From Variovorax paradoxus (GTDB lineage: Bacteria; Pseudomonadota; Gammaproteobacteria; Burkholderiales; Burkholderiaceae_C), in the NCBI RefSeq assembly GCF_018614875.1, contig NZ_JAGGNW010000007.1, positions 106,004-170,003 of the forward strand: a stretch of 64,000 nt of DNA, given 5' to 3'. Position 1 is the first letter of the stretch. The number at the start of each line of letters is the position of its first letter. Positions 1 through 7,459 of this stretch are shown here, in pieces. The position numbers were made by a program, and so were the translations under genes. The notes under the pieces are model-generated. The model was given only the letters and a program-made list of their open reading frames with translations. It was not told the origin of the DNA and ran no database searches.

Positions 1-1443
1 TCTCCACACAGCCGCCTGCGCACCGAGTGGTGCCCGAGCATTCCGCGCGAACTCATGGCCGGCGCCGTCGCCACCTTCGCGCTCATTCCCGAAGTCATCG
101 CCTTCTCCTTCGTGGCCGGTGTCGATCCCGCGGTCGGGCTGTTCGCGTCTTTCATCATCGGCATCGTCATCGCCTTCACGGGCGGGCGGCCCGCCATGGT
201 GTCGGCCGCGGCCGGCTCGGTGGCGCTGGTGGCTGCGCCGCTGGTGCACGCGCACGGCCTGCCATACCTGCTGGCGGCCGGCGTGCTGGCGGGTGCGATG
301 CAGATCGTGTTCGGGCTGCTGCGGCTCGGCGTGCTGATGCGCTTCGTCTCCACCTCGGTGCGCACGGGTTTCGTCAACGCGCTCGCGATCCTGATCTTCG
401 CGGCGCAGATGCCGCACTTCGTCGGCGCCAACACCGCGACCTGGGCCATGGTGGGCCTGGGGCTGGCCATCATCTACCTGCTGCCGCGCATCACCATCGC
501 GGTGCCGTCGCCGCTGGTGTGCATCGTGGTGGTGACGCTGGTCGGGCAATGGCTGGGCCTGCCGCTCAAGACGGTGGGGCAACTGCCGAGCGCGCTGCCG
601 GTGTTTGCGTTTCCGTCGGTGCCGCTGACGCTCGAAACGTTGCGCATCATCGCGCTACCCGCGTTCGCCATCGCGATGGTCGGCCTGCTCGAATCGATGA
701 TGACCGCCAGCGTGGTGGACGACCTGACCGACACGCCGAGCTCGAAGAACCGCGAGTGCAGCGGCCTCGGCGTGGCCAATGTGGCGGCCAGCTTCTTCGG
801 CGGCATCGCCGGCTGCGGAATGATCGGCCAGACCGTGAGCAACGTTCGCTACGGCGGGCGAGGGCGGCTGTCGACGCTGTTCGCGGGCGCCTTCCTGCTG
901 ATCCTCATGGTGCTGCTGAAGCCCTGGGTGTCGCAGGTGCCGGTGGCGGCGCTGGTGGCGATCATGGTGATGGTGTCGGCCTCGACCTTCGACTGGGGTT
1001 CGCTGCGCGCGCTGGTGCGCCATCCGCGCATGTCCAGCGCGGTGATGCTCGCGACGGTGGCCGTGACCGTCGCCACCGACAACCTGGCCGCGGGCGTGGC
1101 CACCGGCGTGATGCTGAGTGGCGTGTTCTTCACCTTCAAGGTGGCGCGGCTGTTGCATGTGCATGCAGAGACCGGCGAAGGCGGCACACGTGTCTATCGC
1201 GTCACCGGCCAGGTGTTTTTTGCCTCGGCCGACATGCTGGTCGATGCCTTCGACGTGCGCGAGATCGACGGCGCGCCGGTGCACATCGATGTGTCCCAGG
1301 CCCATTTCTGGGACCTGACCGCGGTGGCCGCGCTCAACAAGGTGGTCGAGCGGCTGCGCAAGCACGGCAGCCTGGTGGAAGTGGCCGGGCTCAACCAGGC
1401 CAGCCGCGACCTGATCCTGCGGCTGGACGCCGCGCCCCAGTGA
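1..1443 (+). CDS. SulP-family anion transporter with C-terminal STAS domain (5' end cut off by window)
   Basis: Inner-membrane SulP (SLC26-like) permease; the exact anion (sulfate, bicarbonate or a dicarboxylate) cannot be told. The frame is open from the first base, and the visible residues IPRELMAGAVATFALIPE (about residues 14-31 of the visible part) match the start of the first SulP membrane segment, so only a short N-terminal stretch is missing. Hydrophobic segments continue to about residue 375. From about residue 396 (TRVYRVTGQVFFASAD) the sequence becomes soluble and looks like a STAS domain, ending at the TGA. The ATG at 55 lies inside the first membrane segment and is unlikely to be the real start. 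Seen: frame and motifs. Known: the SulP-STAS architecture. Family confidence is high; substrate unknown. Confidence 0.9.
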   Translation, partial: SPHSRLRTEWCPSIPRELMAGAVATFALIPEVIAFSFVAGVDPAVGLFASFIIGIVIAFTGGRPAMVSAAAGSVALVAAPLVHAHGLPYLLAAGVLAGAMQIVFGLLRLGVLMRFVSTSVRTGFVNALAILIFAAQMPHFVGANTATWAMVGLGLAIIYLLPRITIAVPSPLVCIVVVTLVGQWLGLPLKTVGQLPSALPVFAFPSVPLTLETLRIIALPAFAIAMVGLLESMMTASVVDDLTDTPSSKNRECSGLGVANVAASFFGGIAGCGMIGQTVSNVRYGGRGRLSTLFAGAFLLILMVLLKPWVSQVPVAALVAIMVMVSASTFDWGSLRALVRHPRMSSAVMLATVAVTVATDNLAAGVATGVMLSGVFFTFKVARLLHVHAETGEGGTRVYRVTGQVFFASADMLVDAFDVREIDGAPVHIDVSQAHFWDLTAVAALNKVVERLRKHGSLVEVAGLNQASRDLILRLDAAPQ

Positions 1444-1531
1444 ACTAGGTGATTTTCCTCATGAGCCGGACGGTGCCTCGGCCCTAGCCTTTGCAGTTTC
1501 GTCGGATGGCCGATGGACCGGAAAGGCTCCC

Positions 1532-2167
1532 ATGAAGATTCCCGCCCCGGTGCTGAAGAACATGCGCCGCACCATCGAGTCCTACGAAGCGTCCGCCCGC
1601 GAATACAACGCGATCGTGGCGGGCCACCGGCCGGCCGAAATCGAGGATGCACTGCGCCGGATGATGCAGCTCGTGCCCGCCGGCGGCAGCGTGCTCGAGA
1701 TCGGTTCCGGATCGGGACAGGACGCCGACTTCGTCGAGGCCCTGGGCGGGATCGTCAGGCGCACCGATGCGGTTCAGGCGTTTCTCGACCTTCAGGCGGA
1801 GCGCGGCAAGAAGGGCGAGCTGCTCAACGTCGTCACGGATGCGCTGGGCGGGCCCTACAGCGCGATCCTCGCGATGTGCGTGCTGATCCATGTCGATCGC
1901 GCGCAAATCGCCCCGGTGCTGCGCAAGGTGTTCGACGCGCTCGAGCCCGGCGGGGTTTTCCTGGCGGCCATGCGCATCGGCGAAGGCGAGACGAACGGCG
2001 ACTACCAGACCGTGTACTGGGCGAAGGACCAGTTTGCCGAGCAGCTTGCGGCGGCGGACCTGCGCATGCACTGGGACAGCCAGTGGATCGGCCGCGACAA
2101 CGTGACCTGGACCAACTTCCTGGCGTGCCGTCCGCTGCGGCAAACCGGGAACTACACGCCCAGGTAG
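1532..2167 (+). CDS. Class I SAM-dependent methyltransferase, small
   Basis: Predicted cytosolic methyltransferase of 211 residues with a Rossmann-type SAM-binding core. Motif I is VLEIGSGSG at residues 54-62; an acidic residue follows the second strand; AMCVLIHV at 114-121 and LEPGGVFLAAM at about 137-147 are the usual strand-4 and post-II motifs. The ATG has a purine-rich GGAAAGG upstream. The acceptor substrate cannot be inferred: there is no target-recognition domain, and neither neighbour is related. The last 16 bases overlap the 3' end of the convergent ABC ATPase gene. It sits alone, 88 bp after the SulP gene. Confidence 0.8.
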   Translation: MKIPAPVLKNMRRTIESYEASAREYNAIVAGHRPAEIEDALRRMMQLVPAGGSVLEIGSGSGQDADFVEALGGIVRRTDAVQAFLDLQAERGKKGELLNVVTDALGGPYSAILAMCVLIHVDRAQIAPVLRKVFDALEPGGVFLAAMRIGEGETNGDYQTVYWAKDQFAEQLAAADLRMHWDSQWIGRDNVTWTNFLACRPLRQTGNYTPR

Positions 2168-2895
2168 CGCGTCCAGAGCGAGCGGTCGGCATCGAGCGCG
2201 GCCGAATCGCCTTGCCACACCACGCGCCCGCGTTCGAGGATCACGTGGCGGTCGGCCAGCGGCAGCAGGCGCTGCACGTACTTGTCGACCACCAGGATCG
2301 CCTCGCCCTCGGCCTTGAGCGTGGCGATGCAGTGCCAGATCTCCTCGCGGATCACGGGGGCCAGGCCTTCGGTGGCCTCGTCGAGGATCAAGAGGCGCGG
2401 ATGCGTGGACAGCGCCCGCGCAATCACCAGCATCTGCTGCTCGCCGCCCGAGAGCTGGTTGCCAGCGTTGGCCTTGCGTTCCGCCAGGCGCGGGAACAGG
2501 CCGTAGAGCGCCTCGACCGTCCAGCGCGGCGCACCGCCCGGGCGCGGCCGCGCGAACGCGCGCAGGTGCTCCTCGACGCTGAGGTTCGGGAACACGTGCC
2601 GCCCCTCGGGCACGATGGCCACGCCGCGCCGGGCGATGGCATCGGGCCTCATCGTCTTGTGCGGCCCGCCGATGGCGTCGCCGCCGAAATGCACGCTGCC
2701 GCGCATCGGCGCCAGCGTGCCGGTCAGCACCTTCAGCAACGTACTCTTGCCCATGCCGTTGCGGCCCAGCAGCGCGAGCACTTCGCCCGCGCCGATGCGC
2801 AGGTCGATGCCGAACAGCACCTGGCTCGCGCCGTAGCCGGCCTCGATGGATTTCGCTTCGAGCAAAGCCTTGGTCGTTGTCGTCGTTGCGCTCAT
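2152..2895 (-). CDS. HAAT-family ABC transporter ATP-binding protein (LivF type)
   Basis: Second ATPase of a branched-chain amino acid/urea/amide-type (HAAT) importer, 247 residues. Walker A is GRNGMGKST (44-52), the ABC signature LSGGEQQ (148-154) and Walker B LLILDEA (168-174). The usual H-loop histidine is absent (LVVDKYVQ near 201-208); LivF proteins commonly lack it. The start at 2895 forms an ATGA overlap with the stop of the LivG-like gene, which argues for translational coupling and against the longer open frame upstream. Last gene of a five-gene minus-strand operon (binding protein, two permeases, two ATPases). Substrate unknown. Confidence 0.92.
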   Translation of the reverse strand: MSATTTTTKALLEAKSIEAGYGASQVLFGIDLRIGAGEVLALLGRNGMGKSTLLKVLTGTLAPMRGSVHFGGDAIGGPHKTMRPDAIARRGVAIVPEGRHVFPNLSVEEHLRAFARPRPGGAPRWTVEALYGLFPRLAERKANAGNQLSGGEQQMLVIARALSTHPRLLILDEATEGLAPVIREEIWHCIATLKAEGEAILVVDKYVQRLLPLADRHVILERGRVVWQGDSAALDADRSLWTRYLGV

Positions 2896-3647
2896 GCGTG
2901 TCCCTCCGCTTCCGTACCTAGGTACACCGCCTGCACATCGGGATGCCCGCGCACCTCGTCGGCCGTGCCGCTCATCAGCACGCGCCCCTGCACCAGCACC
3001 GTGAGCCGGTCGGCCAGGCGGAACACCGCGTCCATGTCGTGCTCGATCAGCAGGATCGCCATCGATTCGCGCAGCGATTCGATCAGGTCCACCATGCGCG
3101 CCGACTCGTCCGGGCCCATGCCGGCCATTGGTTCGTCGAGCAGCAGCAGCTTGGGTTCGGCCGCGAGCGCCAGCGCCACGTCGAGCGCGCGCTGCGCGCC
3201 GTGCGGCAGCGTGCCCGCGATGCGGTGGCGTTCGCTGCCGAGGCCCACGCGGTCGGCCAGAGCCACGGCGCGCTCCACCAGGCCGCGTTCCGTCGCGCGC
3301 GGCGCCATGAAGCGCAGGCTGCTGCCCGCATGGGCCTGCGCCGCGAGCATGAGGTTGTCGTGCACCGTTTCCTTGGCGAACACGCGGGTCACCTGGAAGC
3401 AACGCGACATGCCGGCCGCCACGCGCTGGTGGTCTTTGAAGCCGGTGATGTCCTTCTCGTCGAGCAGGATGCGCCCGGCGTCGGCCTTGAGCAGCCCCGT
3501 GATCAGGTTGACCAGCGTGGTCTTGCCCGCGCCGTTCGGGCCGATCAGCGCATGCACTTCGCCGCGCTCCACGGTGAGGTTCACATGGTCGGTTGCGAGC
3601 AAGCCGCCGAAGCGCTTGACCAATCCTTCGATTCTGAACAGGCTCAT
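2892..3647 (-). CDS. HAAT-family ABC transporter ATP-binding protein (LivG type)
   Basis: First ATPase of the importer, 251 residues. Walker A is GPNGAGKTT (36-44), Walker B LLLLDEP (167-173) and the H-loop histidine is at 203. The C-terminal part contains the short extension seen in LivG proteins. The signature motif reads LPHGAQRALD (147-156) where most LivG proteins have LSHGEQR, so this half-site is unusual although the rest is intact. The start at 3647 overlaps the permease stop by ATGA. It should pair with the LivF-like ATPase under the two permeases at the inner membrane. Confidence 0.92.
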   Translation of the reverse strand: MSLFRIEGLVKRFGGLLATDHVNLTVERGEVHALIGPNGAGKTTLVNLITGLLKADAGRILLDEKDITGFKDHQRVAAGMSRCFQVTRVFAKETVHDNLMLAAQAHAGSSLRFMAPRATERGLVERAVALADRVGLGSERHRIAGTLPHGAQRALDVALALAAEPKLLLLDEPMAGMGPDESARMVDLIESLRESMAILLIEHDMDAVFRLADRLTVLVQGRVLMSGTADEVRGHPDVQAVYLGTEAEGHA

Positions 3648-4624
3648 GTCTTGCTCCCTCGCCCCTCTGGGGAGAGGGCCGGCGTGAGGGGCAGGCGGCG
3701 CTTGTACAAGGCAGCAAGCCCCTTCGGCGCCCACAGCGCGACGGCAATCAGCAGCAGCCCGAGCGGCATGTGCCAATGCTCCGTGTGCTGCTTCAAGGCC
3801 TCTTCGAGCACCAGCCAGACCACGGCCCCGACAGGCCCGCCCCAGCTGCGCCCGAGCCCGCCGATCACCACCATCACCAGCAGCGTGGCCGACTGCGTCC
3901 AGTGCATCGTCGCCGGGCTCACGAAGCCATTGCCGCCCGCAAGCAGCGCGCCGGCCAGTCCCGCGATGGCGCCGGCGATCGCAAACGCCACGAGCTGCAG
4001 CTTGAACACCGGATAGCCCAGCGCCCGCATGCGCGTCTCGTTGTCGCGGATACCCATCAGCGCATGGCCGAAGCGCGATTGCGTGGCGCGGTGCAGCCAC
4101 CAGAGCGCGAGCGCCACGATGGCCAGCACCACCCAGTAGAAGTTCGATTCGTTGCCCAGGTCGAGACCTGGCAGCAAACTGGGCCGGCTCATCAGCGTGT
4201 AGCCGTCGTCGCCGCCATAGCGCCGCAGCGACACCACCACGAAGTACAGCATCTGCGCAAAGGCCAGCGTGGTCATGATGAAGTAGACGCCCCGCGTGCG
4301 CAGCGCCACCATGCCGACCAGCGCCGCGACCAGGCCGGCGACGAGCGCAGCCGCGGGCCACATCATCCAGGCCGACACCACGCCCGCATCGCTGAGCGCC
4401 ACCACCGTGTAGGCGCCCATGCCGATGAAGCCCGCATGCCCGAGCGCCACCATGCCGCCGAAGCCGAGGATGAAGTTGAGGCTGGCGGCCGCCAGCGCCA
4501 CCACGAGCACGCGCCGGACGAAGCCGATGTAGAACTCGAGCCCGAACAAGGGCGCGACCAGCGGAAACGCCGCGAGCAGCAAGAGGAGCAGACCGAGGCC
4601 GATAGAGCGTGAGGAAGACTTCAT
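3644..4624 (-). CDS. HAAT-family ABC transporter permease (LivM type)
   Basis: Inner-membrane permease of 326 residues with about eight to ten hydrophobic segments and the LivM-type stretch GFGGMVALGHAGFIGMGAYT near residues 54-73. The start at 4624 and stop at 3644 overlap both neighbours by ATGA, so the gene is coupled into the operon. The last ~15 residues (PLTPALSPEGRGS) do not look like transporter sequence. They are the translation of a short repeat-like DNA element at 3653-3692, so the natural C-terminus has probably been replaced or extended. The body of the protein looks intact. Confidence 0.92.
   Translation of the reverse strand: MKSSSRSIGLGLLLLLLAAFPLVAPLFGLEFYIGFVRRVLVVALAAASLNFILGFGGMVALGHAGFIGMGAYTVVALSDAGVVSAWMMWPAAALVAGLVAALVGMVALRTRGVYFIMTTLAFAQMLYFVVVSLRRYGGDDGYTLMSRPSLLPGLDLGNESNFYWVVLAIVALALWWLHRATQSRFGHALMGIRDNETRMRALGYPVFKLQLVAFAIAGAIAGLAGALLAGGNGFVSPATMHWTQSATLLVMVVIGGLGRSWGGPVGAVVWLVLEEALKQHTEHWHMPLGLLLIAVALWAPKGLAALYKRRLPLTPALSPEGRGSKT
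3653..3692. repeat. REP-like short element forming the end of the LivM-type gene
   Basis: Imperfect inverted repeat with CCCTC/GAGGG-type arms, read in frame as the peptide LTPALSPEGRG at the permease C-terminus. From memory, this peptide turns up at the ends of many unrelated annotated proteins in Proteobacteria because a repetitive extragenic element is being translated. A shorter, related palindrome occurs at 56142-56165. Confidence 0.5.
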
Positions 4625-5541
4625 GACCGTGCCGAGAACAGCCCCGAAGGCCGGAAGATCAGGACGACCACCATCAGCGCGTACATCGCGACTTCGGCGA
4701 ACAGCGGTCCCAGGTCGGCCGCGGTGGCCGGCGGCAGCGTGGCGCGCAGCAGCATCGGCACGAAGGCGCGGCCGATGGTGTCGACCACGCCCACCAGCAG
4801 TGCTGCCACGAAGGCGCCGCGCACCGAACCGATGCCGCCGATCACCAGCACCACCAGCGCCGGGATCAGGATGGCCTCGCCCATGCCCACCTGCACCGCG
4901 ACGATCGGCCCCATCAGCGCGCCGGCCAGCGCGGCCAGCGCCGCGCCGAGCAGGAACACGCCGTTGAAGATGCGGCCCACGCGCACGCCCATCAGCTCGG
5001 CCATCGGCCGGTCGGACGCGCCCGCGCGCACACGCATGCCGATGCGCGTGTGGTTGACCAGGAGGTAGAGCGCGAGCGCCACCAGCAGACCGCCGGCGAG
5101 GATCACGAGGCGGTAGGACGGGTAAGGCAGGCCGTCCACCAGGTCGATCGGCCCGGACAGTGCGGCCGGCGTCGGCGCCATCACCGGCGACGGGCCCCAG
5201 GCCATCTTGACGATGTCGTCGGCCACCAGGATCACGCCGAAGGTGGCGAGCACCTGCGCGAGGTGGCCGCGCGTATAGAGGCGCCGCATCAGCAGCACTT
5301 CCAGAAGCAGCGCCACCACCACCGTGACTGCCACCGCGATCACGATGGCCGCCATGAACGAACCGGTGCGCGTGTGCGCCTCGGCCGCCACGTACGCGCC
5401 CGACATGAAGAGCGAGCCGTGCGCGAGATTCAGCACATCCATGATGCCGAACACCAGCGTGAGTCCCGCGGCCAGCAGGAACAGCATCAGCCCATAGCCG
5501 AGGCCGTTGAGCAGCTGCTCGAGAACAAGAATTCCACTCAT
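4621..5541 (-). CDS. HAAT-family ABC transporter permease (LivH type)
   Basis: Inner-membrane permease of 306 residues. LEQLLNGLGYGLMLFLLAAG (8-27) followed by GIMDVLNLAHGSLFMSGAYV is the characteristic LivH N-terminus. Membrane segments run to the end (FRPSGLFSARS). An AGGAGG-like site cannot be seen; GGATC lies just upstream of the ATG. It partners the LivM-type permease immediately downstream, with a 4-bp overlap. The 126-bp gap to the upstream binding-protein gene is largely filled by a dispersed repeat. Confidence 0.93.
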   Translation of the reverse strand: MSGILVLEQLLNGLGYGLMLFLLAAGLTLVFGIMDVLNLAHGSLFMSGAYVAAEAHTRTGSFMAAIVIAVAVTVVVALLLEVLLMRRLYTRGHLAQVLATFGVILVADDIVKMAWGPSPVMAPTPAALSGPIDLVDGLPYPSYRLVILAGGLLVALALYLLVNHTRIGMRVRAGASDRPMAELMGVRVGRIFNGVFLLGAALAALAGALMGPIVAVQVGMGEAILIPALVVLVIGGIGSVRGAFVAALLVGVVDTIGRAFVPMLLRATLPPATAADLGPLFAEVAMYALMVVVLIFRPSGLFSARS

Positions 5542-5574
5542 AGGATCAGGAGGTAGCCCGCATTGGATTCAAGA

Positions 5575-5670
5575 AACACCGCGGAACCGGCTTTGCCGGG
5601 CCGCTGGTGTTGCCCCCGGTAGGGGGTTGGAGAAGCGACACGAAGTGCGCGAAGCCTGGGGGCGAGCCTA
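5575..5670. repeat. 93-bp dispersed repeat, copy A
   Basis: The reverse complement begins TAG-GCTCGCCCCCAGGCT and runs through GCACTTCGTG, ACCCCCTACCGG and CGGCCCGGCAAAGCCGGTTC. It matches copy B at 51798-51892 over nearly the whole length with scattered differences. The TAG stop of the binding-protein gene is the first codon of the element. It lies between the binding-protein gene and the first permease, inside an operon. Confidence 0.85.
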
Positions 5671-6873
5671 TTTCAGCGGGCACTTGTCGGCGTACGAGTC
5701 GCCGTAGTTGGTCAGCACGGTGTTGATCAGCTTGTTCGTGACCTTGCCCTGCGCGTCCTTGCCGATCACGCGCAGGTAGAAGTTCTCGACCGGATAGTGG
5801 TTGTTCGCGTACTTGAAGCTGCCGCGCGTCGAAGCGTAGCTGGCCTTCTTCAGAGCCGCCACCACGGCCTCGCGGTTCTGTGCATTGCCGCCCGCTTGCT
5901 TGACCGCGGCGTCCATCGCCAGGATCGCGTCATAGGCCTGCGCCGCGTACACCGACGGATAGCGGCCGTTGTATTCCTTGCGGAACGCGGCCACGAAGGC
6001 CTTGTTGGCGGCGTTGTCGAGGTCGTGCGCCCAGTGCGAAGTGTTGAACAGGCCGAGCATCGGCTCGCCCACCGCGCCGATCACGTCCTCGTCGGCCGAG
6101 AAGCCGCTGGTCACGAGCGTGATGTCCTTCGACAGGCCCGCGCCCACGAACTGCTTGATGAAGTTGATGCCCATCGCGCCGGGCAGGAAGAAGTAGATCG
6201 AGTCGGGCTTGGCCGCGCGCAGCTGCGCGAGTTCGGCCGCGTAGTCGATCTGGCCGAGCTTGGTGTAGAGCTCGTCGGCCACCTGGCCCTTGAACTGGCG
6301 CTTGAAGCCGCCCAGCGCATCCTTGCCCGCGGGGTAGTTGGGGGCGATCAGCACGATCTTCTTGAAGGCGCGGTCCTGTGCGAACTTGCCGGCCGCCTCG
6401 TGGAACTGGTCGTTCTGGTAGGCGGTGCCGAAGAAGTAGGCATTGCACTGGGCGCCCGCGAACTGGCTCGGGCCGGCATTGGCCGAGAGGTACGGCACCT
6501 TGGCATTGAACAGCGTCGGGCCCACGGCCAGCGCCACGTTCGAGCCGATCGGGCCGCTGAAGATGTCGATCTTGTCGCGCTGGATCATGCGGTCGACCAG
6601 CTGCTTGGCCTGGTCGGGGCTGCCGGCCATGTCGGCCTGCACGAATTCCACGTCCTGCCCGCCGAGCTTGCCGCCCAGCTGCTTGATGCCGAGCGCGAAG
6701 CCGTCGCGCGCCTCGGCGCCCAAGGCCGCGAACGGACCCGAGATGTCGAGTGCCAGGCCCACCTTCACGGGTGCGGCCATGGCCGAGGCCGCGCCGCCAA
6801 GGGCTGCACCGCAGAGCAGCAGCGAAAGCAGGGTGCGCGGCAGCGCGGGCGACTTCGGGGACGGGTGGCTCAT
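5668..6873 (-). CDS. HAAT ABC transporter periplasmic substrate-binding protein
   Basis: Type I periplasmic binding protein (Peripla_BP_6) of 401 residues that feeds the permease/ATPase genes downstream. The start chosen at 6873 (MSHPSPKS) has GGAG about 8 bases upstream and gives a classic signal peptide (hydrophobic core about 14-29, cleavage near ASAMA/APVK). The frame is open 34 codons further upstream, but that part lies in the AT-rich promoter region. Mature-protein motifs include KVGLALDISGPFAALG and YAAQAYDAILAMDAAV. Relatives bind branched-chain amino acids, amides or aromatic acids; nothing here fixes the ligand. The stop codon belongs to a dispersed repeat. Confidence 0.92.
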   Translation of the reverse strand: MSHPSPKSPALPRTLLSLLLCGAALGGAASAMAAPVKVGLALDISGPFAALGAEARDGFALGIKQLGGKLGGQDVEFVQADMAGSPDQAKQLVDRMIQRDKIDIFSGPIGSNVALAVGPTLFNAKVPYLSANAGPSQFAGAQCNAYFFGTAYQNDQFHEAAGKFAQDRAFKKIVLIAPNYPAGKDALGGFKRQFKGQVADELYTKLGQIDYAAELAQLRAAKPDSIYFFLPGAMGINFIKQFVGAGLSKDITLVTSGFSADEDVIGAVGEPMLGLFNTSHWAHDLDNAANKAFVAAFRKEYNGRYPSVYAAQAYDAILAMDAAVKQAGGNAQNREAVVAALKKASYASTRGSFKYANNHYPVENFYLRVIGKDAQGKVTNKLINTVLTNYGDSYADKCPLK

Positions 6874-6958
6874 GGATTCTCCGGCAGAGGAAGGGTGAAA
6901 CGACGCCCCGGCGCTGCGCCATGCAGCACCGAAGACATCAAACCGTTGATAGCTAAAT

Positions 6959-6998
6959 ACTTTAACCATAAACAATTCGGTGTCAACGGTGCTAGCAC
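6959..6998 (-). promoter_or_regulatory. Predicted sigma-70 promoter of the HAAT operon, with palindrome
   Basis: On the minus strand, a perfect -35 TTGACA (6981-6986) is followed after 16 bp by TAAAGT (6959-6964), in an AT-rich patch about 85 bp before the binding-protein start. A perfect 10-bp palindrome GTGCTAGCAC (6989-6998) sits just upstream of the -35 and could be a regulator site. Read by eye; not tested. Confidence 0.5.
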
Positions 6999-7066
6999 GA
7001 ATGGTGCCAATGGTTCGTGTCGCTTCCTGGTGCGCGGGGCCCGTTTCCGTGGGTCCTTCTGCGGCT

Positions 7067-7384
<318 letters not shown>

Positions 7385-7410
7385 TCATGAGCCGGGCGCA
7401 GCGCGAAACG

Positions 7411-7440
7411 AAAAAAGCCGGCCGCAAAAAGCGGCCGGCT
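7411..7440 (-). terminator. Rho-independent terminator of the 1569-residue protein gene
   Basis: Perfect 10-bp stem AGCCGGCCGC (7416-7425) / GCGGCCGGCT (7431-7440) with a 5-base loop. Read on the minus strand it is followed by a run of six T, about 20 bp after the stop at 7460. Confidence 0.85.
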
Positions 7441-7459
7441 CTCGGGGAGCGTCAGAGCC

